Source: Cepaea nemoralis
Taxonomy: Eukaryota; Mollusca; Gastropoda; Stylommatophora; Helicidae
Assembly: GCA_014155875.1 (NCBI GenBank)
Contig: JACEFZ010027058.1
Span: 1 to 64,000 of the forward strand
DNA: 64,000 bases
Direction: 5' to 3'
In this document: positions 1 through 15,300 of the stretch, in pieces
How the letters are laid out: the number at the start of each line of letters is the position of its first letter
How positions within the stretch are numbered: the first letter of the stretch is position 1
Notes under the pieces: generated by a model
The model's database searches: none
The model's input: the letters and a program-made list of their open reading frames with translations, nothing else
What the model was told of the DNA's origin: nothing
Translations under genes and position numbers: made by a program

Positions 1-1690
1 GGGAAAGGATAGAGGAGAGTGGGAATGGGAAAAAAAAAAGATGTGACGGAACGGAGGGAAACAGGAAAAAAATACAGACAAAAGAGAATGAGGCCGGTGG
101 GGAAAGAATCCATGAGAGAAAGAGACAATAGAAGAGGGCGGCTCTAGCGAGGGAGGAAAATGAAAAGAAGGTATCGCATAACGATGAAGAAGAAAGGAAG
201 AAAGACGGAGAGGACAGGAGTAAATAAGGGCGGAGGAAGAGGAGGAAGAGGAGAGAAAAGCAATTAAGAAAGGACCTGTAGGTAACAAGGGAGGAGGAGA
301 CTAGGAAAGGAAAAACGGAATGGGGAAACGGCCGAGAAGGGTGGTAGAGACGAGGGGGGATGAGGCCAAAAGTGGAAGGACAGAGAGGGGTTAATAGGGA
401 TGGGTGATGTAGGGGGGGGGAAGGAGAAGGGGGAGGGAATAGCGGGGGGAGAAAGAACTCAGACGGGAGGGGAAAGAATAAGAAAAGCTGGATAAGGACA
501 GAAAAAGAAGGGGATAGAGAAAGTACAGTAAGATTGAGAAAGAGTCGGGGGGAATATGATATGTACAGGGAAGGAAACGGAGAAGGGGATAGAGGCATAT
601 GATAAGGAGGAAGGAATGGGATAAACTAAGGAAGGGGAGGATGTAGCGGGGGGGAGGGGGAATTAACTCGATAGAGAAAGAAAGAAAGGGAGAGAGGGGA
701 ATTAGGAAGAGGGGAGAATCGGGAATTAAGAGGGCCAGGAAGCTAAAGCAAGGAAGGGGAAGGACACGGTGAACAGGATGGTGGTGTGTAAGGAGGAGAC
801 AATTGGTGTTAAAGAATGAGGGGTGAAAACGACGGGGGAGGATGGGAAAAGGGAAGGTATGGGAGGAAAAAATAGTAGAAGGGGGAACGTAAGATAATAC
901 TGAGTAAGGAGGGGGGGAGAATAAATGGACGAACGGGAGGATAAGGGAGAAAAGGGACAGAATGGGGGGTAAAAACCAACATGGAGGAGGGAAGAAATTG
1001 GGGGAAAAACGAGAGAGGAAACAAGGGATAAGGGACGGCAAATGAGTAATCAGATAGGGAACAAGGTAGATGGGGGGGAAGAAGAACAGGAACAACAGAA
1101 TTAAGGAAATGAAAAAAAAAGGGAGGGAAGAAGTAGACTGTAGGGAGCGATTGAATAATCAAAGGGACGATCACAAAAGAGACAAGATAGAGCGATAAGA
1201 AAAGGAGGGGGGGGTGGGCGGGGGTGGGGGGGTGAGGAGGGGAAGGATGAGAAGAAGGAAGAAACGCTAAGGACCACAGGACGGAGAACGGTATGGACAA
1301 TGAGATCACTAAGAGGGAAGAGAAGGAGGGGAAGGAAAAAGGAAAAGGAAAGCGCGTAGAGGAGGATGGACGACTGGATTGGAGCAAAAGGAAAGAGAAA
1401 GGATTTGAGAGGGGACGGAAAGACGAAAAGAAGCGAGCGAAGAAGGGAGAGAAGGATGAAGAAGGGAGAGGGAAGGGAAGGGGTGGAATAAAGGTAGGCC
1501 GTGACATCATGGAAAAGAAGAGGAGGTAAGAAGAAAAAGGGGGAATAGAGAGAAAGAGGAAAGAGCGAGGACGAAAGAAGACGAAACAGAAAGATAGGTG
1601 AGGAGTAAGGAAAACTAATACAACGTTACAGATATTGTTGAAAAAAGCGAGGAGAAGTGAAAATAAGGGAAACACGCGATAACAACGACA
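1..1690. other. Purine-rich low-complexity tract (G+A on + strand)
   Basis: The + strand is almost all G and A; the first 60 bases are 27 A, 26 G, 5 T and 2 C. No tandem period is obvious. The long open frames on the minus strand here (391-1095 and 809-1675) encode only Phe/Leu/Ser/Pro-rich low-complexity strings, because stop codons need bases that are rare on this strand, so I call no gene. Polypurine tracts of this length can form triplexes and R-loops (established for such DNA; not shown here). The tract begins at the window edge and probably extends further left. Confidence 0.8.
1207..1232 (+). other. G-quadruplex-forming run
   Basis: Four G-runs of 8, 3, 5 and 7 G are separated by single T, C and T bases. 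This satisfies the standard G3+N1-7 quadruplex rule with very short loops. It lies in the purine-rich tract, which also has many shorter G-runs (for example near 411-436 and 646-660). Folding is inferred from the motif only. Confidence 0.7.
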
Positions 1691-4270
1691 GAGAAAGAAA
1701 AAAATATTTGATACAAATGTAAATTTAAGGTATATAGAAATGATTGATTGGAGGTAAAACCGTTAGAGAACCAAGGCATAAATCATTGTGAACAAAAGAA
1801 AATGATCAGGTATTTGATTAAAATGTAATAAGAAAAGAAAACTAGGTGAGGAAAAGTTATAACATAATCGCTAATAGGAACACCCTAGAACAGTAGAAAA
1901 CTAGATACAGGTATGACAAGTAAGGTTAGTGAAAAATGAATATTAAGTAAGAAGGTTATAAGATAGGTGCAAATGCACTCTAAGTAGCCGAGTTTGAGTA
2001 ATAAAAAAATAAAAATGGCATTGAATAATGCGAGAAGAACAGCAAACGTATTTTTTTTTTTATTAGAGAAGGGAAAAAAATATGGAAAGAAAGACCAGGA
2101 GAAGCCAAATTGGACGGTTGAAAATACGGCCTTTGTGAAAAAGACTAAGAAAGATAGATAACTTAAAAAATGAGTGAATAAAAATCTAATTGTTCGAGAA
2201 AAGAACGACTGGCTAGTAACATATAAAGACCAGAGTAAGGAGATAATGAATAGAAAGAGGAAAACTAAGAGAAAGAAAGAAGTAGCAGCGACAATTAGAT
2301 ACAGAAAAGCGATAAGAACTCACATGAAAGAAAGAGCGAGAGGCTGAGGTAATATAAATTATTACACATAATGTAATATCATAAATAAAAATGTTAATGT
2401 ATGAATAGAGAACATTATAATTAAGGAGCAACTTAATATTAAATACACGCGACATAGTGGAAACAAATTAAAGATAAAGAAAAACATAAGGTAATTGGAT
2501 TATAATAATGGGTTGATTAGAAGCGGTCAAATAATTAGCAATTAGAAATTTTACAAAAAAGCATAATCTAAATTAAAAGTTACGAAAGAATACTTAACGA
2601 ATAAAGCAGAGACTACAATGAGACTATAATATGTGATTGTTGAGTATGGTTTCTCAAATAATAACACGTGATAAAGAAATAAAACATATAATCTACCATT
2701 AATAATGCAAGAAGTATCTTATAATTTAATATAATATAATAGCAATACAACTATAAAGAAATTAGAAAGTTTGATAAGCGATAAAAAAAAAATAATACAT
2801 ACGAAGTAAATAGGATAACAAAGAAATCTATCGAGAGAATGGAACAACTATATATAATTAGAAAATAGGAACAGATTGAAGCAGGATCTTATATAATTAT
2901 GTAAGGAAGTATTAAGACAATAGAGATGGAATATTGCGGAACTACTGTCTATGGTGAGTTTTTAAGTGAAACATATAATTATACAACTACGAATAAAAAT
3001 TAATGTTTATAAATCTCGAAGTAAATAGTTATAGACTATTGAAGTAAAATTGGGACAACAGGTACTAATAGAAACTAACGTTCAAACGTGAATGACTGGA
3101 AATGAGTAGACAGAAGTAAAAAAAGAATATGAAAAGAAAGCATATTAAGAGTGTAAGAATTGTGGAAGATATTATTATGTAATTATTTTTTAACGGATAA
3201 TAAGATGAGAACCCGTAAGGAACAAAAATAAATATTGGAAAAGTATCAGAGAGTGGAGAAGTGGTAAGAATGATGAAAAGATGTAGTGTGAATTAAATTT
3301 AATGAGAGTGGAAATGATAAATGGGAAGTAGCCGTAAAACATAGATAGCATAAGATGAAGAAAAGTGAGGTTTAGTAGGGAGTTGGATGAAGAGGAAAAT
3401 AGGAAATTTACTTGAACGAACAGCTGTGCTAGAAGATTACCATATGATGGGTGATATGAAAAAACGTTGGAATCGTAGCCACAATTAAAATAGACTGAGC
3501 GGGGACGCGGGTAAATTAAATGGAAAAAGAAATCGATAGATGTATGAAGAACTGAAAAAACAATATCACGGGTTAATGATAAAATTTGAAATTATTGTAA
3601 AAAAGTATATACCAGAGTAATATACAAAAAAAATGAACTAACCTTACTAAGACTGTTATAATATTGTGCAAGTTATGAATTGTTGAGACAATTAGTCCAA
3701 AAAATATGATTATAAAAGGACTTGTTATATGACTTATACTTAAAATGAATACAGTAAGAATAGCTATAAAATAATACAGGTGTGTCGGGGCGGGAGAAAT
3801 TAAATGAGGGGGTAGTAAATTTTTAAAGAAACGTATTAGTTATGTATTAGGAAGTAGATAATGGGCTGATTAATAAAAAGATAATAAAAAGATTAAAGAT
3901 GTAACCAACACGAAATGAGAAGGGGAAAAAGCAAGAGGGGGAGATACTGAGGAAAGGAATTATCTTGCTGAAACGTGAGGCCCCTTTTATGAACGTATAA
4001 ATATGATTATGAATGTATGGATATCTAGAGTATACAAATGTCGTATGAAATTCAATCTAGGACATTAGTGGAAGGGGGTTAGCGAGGAATAATGTGCATT
4101 GTGGGAAAAATAGTCGTATACAGGCTAATTTGTTAGATACAATAAAACGTAAAAGAAAATAAGCAAAGTGAAATTAAGATTACTTATGGAAGTATAAAAC
4201 ATGTTAAGGAGTGGAAAAATTATAACTTGTAAAAATAAATAAACGTATGAAAAGGCAAGTACTTATAAAA
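1691..4270. other. A-rich non-coding domain, mixed composition
   Basis: At about 1690 G drops sharply and T and C rise; one sampled line (1741-1800) is 26 A, 15 G, 12 T and 7 C. No gene, RNA or repeat unit is recognisable. It differs from both neighbours, because the next block loses C and gains G again. The compositional change along 1-26.6 kb is therefore stepwise and not a smooth one-way gradient. Confidence 0.6.
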
Positions 4271-7200
4271 GTATGAAAGAATAAATTTAAAGAAGGGAAA
4301 AGTATTAGTAAGAAAGGAGTTTCTTTACAAATACATGAAGCGATAGGATAGTGGGGATAAGAAGAAAAGATAGTGGAGGTTATGTGAAGGAGTAAAATAG
4401 AAAGAGGGATAAGTTCGTAGAAGGGAATGTAGGGAAGAAAATGAAGATAGAGATAAGATTATGTATTAGGATGATGATGAGATGGTAGTTGAGAATGAGA
4501 GCAGAGAGAAGTTATATAATGAATAAGAATGAGAAAATGGAAATGGTTAGAAGAAAAGGACTGATAAATAAAGAATGATAAAAAAGGTATAAATAGAGGT
4601 GTGAGAAAAAGAAGAAAGTAGGATGGAGAAGGGAAAGAAGAACGAGTAGGAGAGGATCAGGGAAGATTGAATGTATGTAAAAGTGTAAGTGAAGAGTAAA
4701 GGTAAGTGTTAACAAGGAGAGAATGAGTAAAAAGATGGGTAAGATGGGGTATGAGAATGAGTTATTAACGGTAGATACACCCAATAAGTGAAAGTATGAG
4801 AGAAAGGAAGAGTATGAAGAAGTATGAGAGAAGGAGAAAGGGAAAAGGGGGAAAGTGGTGTTGTTTGTGGTGGCAAGTGACGTGTAATATAGTAGTAGTA
4901 TAGAATAGAGGGGGTTTGAAGGTATAATGGAATAGAGTTAGAGAATGTTGATAGGGAATAACTGATTAGGAAAAGAGATATGTTAGTAAATGTAGTGGTG
5001 AAGAGTTAGATAAGAATAAAGGAAAAGAATTTAATGAAGTGTAAGAATAAAATAATAAATTTAGATGTAATAATGTAAAAGACTGATTAATAATATAGAA
5101 TGATGAAGAAGATAATAAATAGGGTGTTGAATAAGTAATTGATGAGATGAGATAAAGAAGTTAAAATATAAAGTTATAGGAGGAAGATAAAAAGGAAAAT
5201 GAATGAAAGAAATGAAAATGAAAAAGTGGGATGGTAAAGATAGAAATATCCCCAAGAAAATGTGAGTGATAATAGAATTGTAAGAATAGTAGAGATTTGA
5301 AAAAAATATGAGAAGTGGGAGAATAGGAATAAGGAAAATAATTGATAATAATAGGGTAGGGGGATGGATGAGGGAATGAGAAAAAGAATAGAAGGATAAG
5401 ACAATAGGTGAAGGCGGGATAGAGAAATGATGGGAGAAGAGGTGAATAAAAGAGAAAAGGGAAGGAGGATAGAGAGAGGAATAAGGTATATAGAGATAAG
5501 AAGGAAGAAATGAATTATAATGAAAGGAAAAAGAGGGTTAGGAATAATGAGAGGATAAAGGTAATATTGAGAAGAATGAGAAATGATTTTAAATATATGT
5601 AGAGATAGCGGAAATTGGTGTAATTATATTGAAATAGAAGGTATGGAAGGTAGAATAATCTGTGTAAAGACGAAGATTAAAGTGTTAATTAATTATTGTG
5701 AAAAAGGTTATGAGAGTTTTTTTGGGGATGGAGTTATGAAGGAAGATATTGGAAAAGAAATAGAAAGAAGAAAAGAGGGAAGAATGAGGTTAAGAGAAGT
5801 ATGAAAATATAAAGAATGTATAATAGTGTGTAAAGGGAGTAGGAAGACAGAGTATACGAATATAATTAAAGATAGGAGTGGAGAAAAGAAGAGTAGAGAA
5901 ATTATATAAAAAGTGAAGATTTAGTAGTATGGGATAGAAAGAAAGATAAGTGAAGGAAAGAAGAATAGAAGGAAGATTGGATAAAGAGAAAGATATGATA
6001 GGTAAAATAAGAATATAATGTAGATGGAGTGACAGAGATGAGGAAGATATGAGTTAGTAAATATGAAGGAAAAGGAAAGAGGTAAAAAAATAATATTAAG
6101 TTGAGAAGATATGTTAGATTGTAGTAAGTGGAGTAGAGAGAGATGATAATATATTAAATTGGTATAAAAAATATGTGTAGAAGTAAGGTGTTATTGTTGT
6201 GAGATTAAGAGAGAGATAAAATACTAGAGAGTGATTATGTTAGAGAGTAGTATTAATATAATAATTGGAAAATGGAATTAGATTTGAAGTAAAGGTGGTG
6301 ATAATAAAGTATATGAAAAGATAAGTGAAGGAAGAATAAGAATGAGATTTAGAAAATATAAGGAATTTATATTTAATTTAATAAGAAATTGAAAAGAAAA
6401 TAAAGAAGATAAACAGATGAAATGCATAAGATGGTGATATGAGGAAAGGCAGATAAGGGGAAAGAAGTAATCAGAGGAGAAAGATGAGGAGAGGAGAAAA
6501 GGAAGAGGGTAAGAAGAAGAGTACAGAGGATGAATAGGGTGGAGAGTAGAGGAAAAATGAGATATGATGTAAAAAGGAAATAGATGAATTAAGTGTATTG
6601 TATAATGGTAGTAAATAAGATGAGAGTGTTAGGGGGGATGAGAAAAGATGTAATGGTAATGGGGGAAAGGGGAAATAATGTGAAATAATAAAAGAAGATT
6701 GTGAATAGAATTAGAAGTAGTATAGTGATTTAAAAATGAAAGGTGAGAAGGACAGGTAATAATGGTGAAACGGGGAAGAAAGTAAAAAGATGGTTAGGTA
6801 AAAGGAAGAAGGAGAATTATAAGTAAGTAGTGCAATGAAAAGGGTGTTAGAAGAAATAAAGCGGAATAGGTTAACGTGTGATATAAAATTAATATAAATG
6901 ATGGAGAGAATGTAATAATGGAGAAAGATGAGGAGTCGAGTAATATTAAGAAGAAGAGAATATGTGTGAAATAGAGAGAGTAAGATTGTAAGTGGAAAGA
7001 TAATGTGGGAAGGTAATAGTAAATATGGTGAAGGGAAAATTAAAATGGGAAGAAAGTATAGGAAAAGATGGAGGATTGTATGGTGAAAAGAAAACAAAGA
7101 AAGAGGTAGTATGATGTGATATGATAAATGAATAAGGAAGGATAATAAAAGAAGAAATAGAAGATAGTTAAAAAGAAAAATAGAGAAGATAGGAAGAATG

Positions 7201-10200
7201 TGTAAAAAGTAAAGATTGGGTAAGTAAAGGTAAAGTAATATAAATGGTAAAGGTTAAGAAAAAATAAATGTATAAAGATGTAATGTAAATTGGGGAATTA
7301 ATGAATATTGAGAAAGTATAAAAGTAGAAACAGAGGGAAAGGGACTATTTTGAAAGAAGAATGTTTAATAAAAGTTATATATTGAAAATAATAATTTTAT
7401 ATTAGTAGAAAGAGAATTTAGAAAAAAGAAAAGAAAGTGTATAGGGATAAGGTAAAAAATTGAACTGAATTAAGAGAAGAATAGGATAATATAAGAATAT
7501 TAATGGATAGATTGGTAAGTTGAATAGACATGATATAAGAAGTTATGAAAATTGAAAATAAGAGAGTGTATGAATTAAAGATAAGGTGAATAAATAGTAA
7601 TAATAATGTAGTAAGTATAGGTAATAATTTACTTGAAGGTAGATATGTAAAGAGGAATATTAGTAAGATTTAGTTATGATTTTTGATATGAAATAAAAGT
7701 TATATAGAATGTGTAAATATTTATAGAATAGAATGAATATAATTTATAATTTAAGAATTGTGAAATGAGATATAAAATTGAGAGTATTAGAAATATAGTA
7801 AGTAATAAAATAATAATAATTTTCTATAGAAATAACAGAGTTGTGATGAAGTCATATTTGAAGTTCATAAAATATAGTGTGAAGAAGAATGAAAGTAGGT
7901 AGAGATTTTTTGATAGGAGGGATTAATATGTTTTAGGGAAATAATATAAGGATAAATAGAATAAATAGTAAGAGTTTTGAGATTTTTATTGTAGAGTATT
8001 AAGATATTTTTAAAAATGGATTTTATAATGTAATAATGAATGTGAAGTGAAGTGGTAGATTAAAGTTATAGTAATGTGAAGTGATAAAGTGAGGTTAGAT
8101 TGGAAACGTGAAGAATGGATATATAAAAAGTAAGAAAAGATAAATAAGAGATGATACGTGGAGATAATAGTGGCATGAAGTAATGATAGGTTAATGACTA
8201 ATTAAGTTTGTGTGTATTATAGTTAAGTAATTGAAAATTAAGAAAGTGAGTGTAGGTGAGTAGAGAATAATGACAAAGTTGAAATGAAATGAAGTAATAG
8301 TGTTTTGTAAAGTAAATAATTGGAATGAAAAATAGAATATGAAGAGATTAGAAGCAAAATAGAATTTAAAGATAAAATTAAACAGTATAATAAATGATGA
8401 GATTTAAATTTAAGTTAATAAGTTAGATTAAATATGTGAATTAAAAGATAGTTAATTTAGTTGAGAAATATATAAGATTAGTAAGGTGAGTGCAAAGTAA
8501 AAGTTATATGTAAAAAGAATTTAACATTAATAAAAAAATACGACATATAGATATATATATATTTGGTATTAATTAAAGATATAATGTGGTTATATTTGGA
8601 GTAAGTAATTTATGTAGGAAAAATAGATATATTATAAGTGTATGATATAACATTAGGTGATGATAATAACAGATCATTATATATAATGAGAATATTGTAT
8701 ATAAATAGTAATATACAGATGTTGTATAAATAATCGTTATAGTAATATAATATTGATGTAGTAGAATAAAATATTTTGAGTATGAAAAAAGAAAGTGAAG
8801 TTTGAGGAGAAGGAGATACATGTTGATTAAAATGAGTGATTAATATGAAAAAGATTGTAGTTTGGGGTAATTTAGTAATATACATGTTGAAGACTCTAAG
8901 TTGTAATTGTTTGTATAATTGAATGATAGTTATATCTATATGTTTTTTGTCAGAATTTTATATTAGGAAAGTTAAGTATTTACATAGTAGAAGTATGTAT
9001 AAATTGATATAAATATTAAGTGTGAAGATTGATTAAAAAATAGTATAGTGTGAAATTAATATAATGTTAGATATATAATTAGATTAGTAAAGATGTAATA
9101 TTGTAATTAAATATATTATGAATGTAAATAAATATAGGTATATATAATGAATAAGAGTAGTGATAAAAAACTATGAATATATTAGTAATATGAAAATTAA
9201 TATATAATTAGAAGTATGTATTATGTAAAAAGGAAAGGAATGTAATTGTAGGTATAATGAATAATATAAATAGAGAAATAAAAAAAATATTTAAAAGAAT
9301 TAAAAAAAGATAATATAATTAAAGGAAGGAGATAGAAAGTGTGAAACTTGAATAAATGTAAGAGTAAGGTAATTTATGTTAATAAATAAATATGTTTAAA
9401 TAATGAGAAAGGACAATAAAAATGAATAAATTTGAATGTTGTAAGTTATAAATTTTAGGGGTAAAATATTATAATAGATTAATTTTATTATGTGAAATAT
9501 ATAGATATAGAAAGAGAGATAGTATTGATTATAGGTATTTGTTCTAGGATAAAAAATAAAGAAAATATAGAGTGTAATATTCTAAACAGTGGGATATAAG
9601 GGTTGTATTTGCTTAATTAGTATTATTGATTAATAAAGTAATGTTTAGTAGATAATAGAAAGTATTAATGATATTATTATATAATTAATTAAAAATAATA
9701 GTATAAAAAGTGTAATATAAAGTAGATTTATATAAGTTGTAGAAGATTAAAAATACATAAAATGTGAAAAAATAATAAAATAAAATAAAGAAGTGTATAT
9801 TAAAGTTGAAGAGAAATAATAATAGTAAAGTATAGATTAATGTGAGTGTATATTTTAAATTATAAGATGTATAAATATAAACTAAGAGATTGTTAAAGTA
9901 AATGAAATATAGAATTAGTAATGTAAATTGAAAGAATGAAAGTAAAGTGAGAGAAGTATAGGAGTGCTAATAGAAATAAAGGAATAATAATAAAGAATAA
10001 GTGCGATGTAAATGTTTAATAAGGTATATATAATATGTAATATGAAGATATATAGTTGTATAATGAAGTATTGTAGTAGAATGTTGATTTTAAAATTTTT
10101 AGATGTATAAAATATAGAAAATTAAATGGAGAATAAAATAAGAAATATTTGTGATGGTTAAGTAATAAAGTAAATTATAGTTACATGGTGATATAAGATA

Positions 10201-12300
10201 TGTATTAAATTGGCAGAATGAGTTTGAATAATGTAAGAAGAAATGAATAAGATATATTTAAGTAAGTGAATTTTTTATATAAATAATTAAATAGTAGATA
10301 ATGATTTGATGTGATGTATTATATATAGCGCATGAGGTTAAAACAATTAATAAATATGATGATTAAAATAAAATAAAAGATAATATTAGTGTAGATATTA
10401 GAGAATAATTGGTAATTAATGTTAATAATATTATAATAATGGAATATGTATTAATATATATAATAATATTATAATATATTAAGTAATATATATTAAGGTA
10501 AATTACAATATATTAGTTATAATATATGAACGTGTGATAATTAAATTTTTTTTTGTGTGTGTATAAGTAATGGTATAGTAAATAATAATGATATTAGTAC
10601 TCATAAATTATTTTTTAATTTATTTGAAATTCTACTAGAGAAAAGTCTATAATTTGTATATAGAAGTAAATATTTGAAAAGATATATGAATTTATAAATA
10701 TAGTATATTAAATGACTATTATATAGTTAAATAATCTAAAAAAAATGAATAATTTAGTTAAAAATTTTTGTATGATTAGTTAATATTTATAATTAATATA
10801 TTGATGTAAATTATAGTTTTATTTTTTTTTAAATAATATGTATTATTGTGAGAATTTATATGTTATATTGATTAAAAATTATTGTGGATATTATATAGTT
10901 GATTATGAAATAAAGACATTAAATTTAATTTTATATAAAGAAATAGGACTTTTGTGATTAATTGATGATGATAATGAGAGGAAATATATATAGTAAAAAA
11001 TAATATGATATATATATAATAAATGAGAAAATATAAAATGTAAAAAATTTAAGTATAAGATGGATATAAAATAAAAAGAATGAATTAATTGATAAGTAAT
11101 AGTGTGAGTTAGTAACTGTTAAAAAAGTGATGTAGATTTTAAAATTAATGGTATGATAAATAGAAGATTGAATTATAATGTTGTAATATTAGTAGAAATA
11201 TAATCTAAAAATTATAAATAATCTTATATTATTTAAAAATAAGTAATATGATTAATTAATTGTAAAAATAGTATAAATTGAAGTGTGAGTGAAAATTAGT
11301 AAAAATGTAAGTACGAATATAAATGTGTATTGAAATTTATAATTAATGAATTAACTAAAGATATTAAAATATATATTAAAAATTTATGAATTACTGTTGA
11401 ATATGAAGATAAAGATAATGTAGGGAAGTAATGATTTATGGATTAAAATAAATATAATGAAATTTGTAATAAGATTGTAAACATAATAAAAATAAGATAA
11501 TATATTTAGAAAGATATGAAGGTAAATTTTTTATTATTGATTAAAAAAATAAAATTATAAGATATACTATTATAAGTGTGTTTTATATGTTTTGTTTTAT
11601 ATTTATAGAAAAGATAAACATATTATGAAACAAACACATAGAACTAATGGTTTTTCATGTGTATTAAGTAAATAATGAATTATAAATTAATAAATTAGAG
11701 AATGTTGGTTAATGTGAAAAAGAATAGTTAATATTGATGACGATATTATATAAATATATTTAATTTAAATTAGATTAAAAAGAAAGAAAATATGTATAAA
11801 ATTATATAGTTGAAATGTGTAGAATGAATAATGAAGTTAGATATTTATTATATTATAATATATTATTTATATAGTGTAAATGTATTTTATGAAATTGTAA
11901 GGTGTTTATAAAATTGTTATAGATTATGTATTATATGGATAATTTATAATATAATATGTGTATTGATTATAAGGAGATAATATATTTATAGTATGATTTG
12001 ATATTGTAATAATGGTTTAATTATGAATGTGTAAATAATATATATGTAGTTAATAATAAAGTTAAATTTATATTGGTATAGATGATTAATAATATGTATA
12101 ATGTTAAATATTTGTTTTGTTTAAAGATAGTGTTATTAGTAATTTTGATAATTATATTTTTAATATTTATAGTATTAATATATAAATAATTAATTAATTG
12201 AATAATTATATGGTAATAAAATAATAAATATTTGAATTTTAATTGTATAGATATAATTAAATTATAGTTATATAATATAATTAATATATAAATAAGAATA
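4271..12300. other. C-depleted, strongly G-skewed domain (about 8 kb)
   Basis: C is nearly absent from the + strand for about 8 kb while G stays substantial. Sampled lines give 27 A, 18 G, 14 T, 1 C at 6001-6060; 29 A, 21 T, 10 G, 0 C at 9001-9060; and 27 A, 25 T, 8 G, 0 C at 12001-12060. G falls in steps, and both strands are asymmetric throughout. Minus-strand open frames (for example 6711-7097 and 8573-8885) are composition artefacts. No tandem period, tRNA or coding signature is visible. Confidence 0.75.
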
Positions 12301-15300
12301 TTATATATGTATATAAATAAAATATTTATATATATATGTTGTAATTATTATAAAATATTATTTAAAAATAATAAATTATATAATAAATAATAATAATAAA
12401 TTTATATAATTTTATATTTTATAAATTTAATTTTATTTTAAAATAATTATATATAATTATTATAAATATATTTATTATAAACAAAATAATAAATTTATAA
12501 TTAATATATAAATATATAATAATAATAAAATAAATAATAAAATGTTAATATATATTTAAAAATATTATAATTTATATATTATATTATTTAATAAAAGTTG
12601 TAAAATATAATTGTATTAATAAATAGTTTTTATAAATTAATGAATATTATAAATTTTAATAATATATAAATAATAAAAGTTATATGATTTAAATAATATA
12701 TTTATTTATAATTAATTAAAAATATTAATATAAATAATTATTATATTAAATAATATAATTATATATTTTAATAATATTATAATATTATTTATATAATAAT
12801 ATATAATAATTAAGTAAATAAATATATATTATATATAGTATATTAATAATTAATTATATAATAATTATGTTAAAATAAAATTTAATAATTATAAATTAAT
12901 ATATTATATTTTAATTATATAATATTTATTATTATTAATATATTATATATATAATGTTTATAATAATAAAATAAAAAAAAATATGAATGTTAATATATAT
13001 ATTTGAATATAAATATTTATAAATAAAAAAGATAAATATATAGTATAGTAAAAATGTTTTTTATAAGAAAGTAATTTTATAAAATATATTTTATTTATAT
13101 ATTAATAATTTAAATAATAATAAAGATTAAATATATTAATATAATATAAATATATTATTAAAGTATATAAATAAATAGAATGATATATAATTATATGTAA
13201 AATTTATAATATTATATAATTATAATATATAATATTTTATATAAATTTTTTGTATATATAATTATTTATTGAAAATATTTATTAAATAATAATAAATTAT
13301 TAAATATAAAATATTTTAGATTATAAAAAATTATATGTAATTAAAATATGATATTATATTAAAATATAAATTATAGTTAATTAATATAATAATAATTATG
13401 TAAGAATAGAAAATATTGATAAATAATTAAAAATAAAATATTAATATATTGAATATAATAAATAATAAATTATAAAATAGAATATATTATTTTATAATTT
13501 AATTAAATATATAAATGTAGTTTTTTTTTTATTAAAATAATATATTAAAAATTAATGATTAATAATTATTTTTTTTTTTTGTTTTGTTAATTATTATTGA
13601 ATTTTTAATTTATTTATATATTTTGTATATATTGTTTTATAAAATGAATTATATAATATTTATTATTGATTGATATAAGTATATTTTATAAATAAATAAT
13701 TATTTATTTAATATAAATTATATATATATAAATATTATATTAAAATAATTTTATTGTATATATATGATTAAATATTATAATATAATAATTTTATGTAAAT
13801 TAAAGTAATATGGTATTATATTGTTATTTAATATAATTGATTATTATTTTAATTTTTATATGAGTATAATTTTTTAATTATAAAGTTTATTTATATATTG
13901 TTATTTATTATTTTATATTTATAAATATAAATAGAGTATATGAATATATATATTATTGTTAATAAAAATATAATTATATAATTAATTAATGTTTAATATT
14001 ATTTAAATTTTAATATATTTATATAAATTATTTAAATATTAAATTTATTGAATAATTATTATAAATTTTTATATTGTTAGAATTTATATTATTATTTTAA
14101 TTAAGTTTATAATATAATTTATATATAATATAAATTATATAAATTAATTAATTAATATTATATAAATTATTAAATTAATATTATATATTAAAATAATAAA
14201 TTAAATTTTTTATATATATAAAATAATTATAAATTATATATTTATTAATTAATAATATTAATTATATTGTATATAAAATTATATTTTTAATAGATATTAA
14301 AAATATATATATATATGTATAATTATTATTATATTAATAATTAATATTAATTATATAAATTATAGTTTAAATTTATTTATTAAATATTTAATAAATATGT
14401 AAAAAATATATAATTTATTTTATATTATTTTATAATAATTATTATTAAATTAATATAGTTTTATATTATATAATTATTTATATAGTATATTATATAATAT
14501 AAAAATTTATAAATTATTAATTAATATATAATTATATATTTATTTATAATAATATATAAATAAAACTAAAGAAAAAGTATAGAATATAATTTTTTTTATT
14601 AATTATAATATAAAATTTTTATATATAAAAATTAAAATAATAATATAGTAATAATATAATATAAATAATAATATATTAATTAATAATGTATTTTATAATA
14701 TATTTAATTAAAAGTAAATAAGTATTGATTATAAAATTATATATAATATATAATTATTATAAAATTATTTTAATAATTTATAAATTGAATTTATTATTAA
14801 TATATGTAATAATTAATATATTATAATTATATAAAATTAAGTAAAAAATATTAAATAAATTTATATATTAATATTATTATAATAATTATTAAAAATTATA
14901 AAATAATAATTAATTTGTAAATTTAAATTTAAATAAATTTAATTTAATTATTAAATATATTAATTTAAATAATAATAAATTAATTATATTATAAAATATG
15001 TATAAAAATATATAATAATATATTTATAAATATTATAATTATAATTTTTATTATATAAAATTATTTTAATTTTATTAATAATTATTAATTATATTAATTA
15101 ATATATTTATTTTATAATTTATTATAATTTAATAAATAATATATTATTAATTATTTAAAATATAAATTTATTATAATTTTTTTTATAAATAATTTATAGT
15201 AATATAATAAATTATATAATATATATAAATATAAAATATATTATATATATGTTTATTTTATAAAATATTAAATATGAATAATATATAATATTTAAAATAA

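Noticed and set aside
391..1675. Long minus-strand open frames (234 and 288 codons) in the purine-rich tract
   Set aside because: Phe/Leu/Ser/Pro-only low complexity; stops are rare simply because T and C are rare on the + strand.
4512..8885. Several minus-strand open frames of 60-128 codons
   Set aside because: Composition artefacts of the C-free, G-skewed domain; no domain, start context or neighbours.
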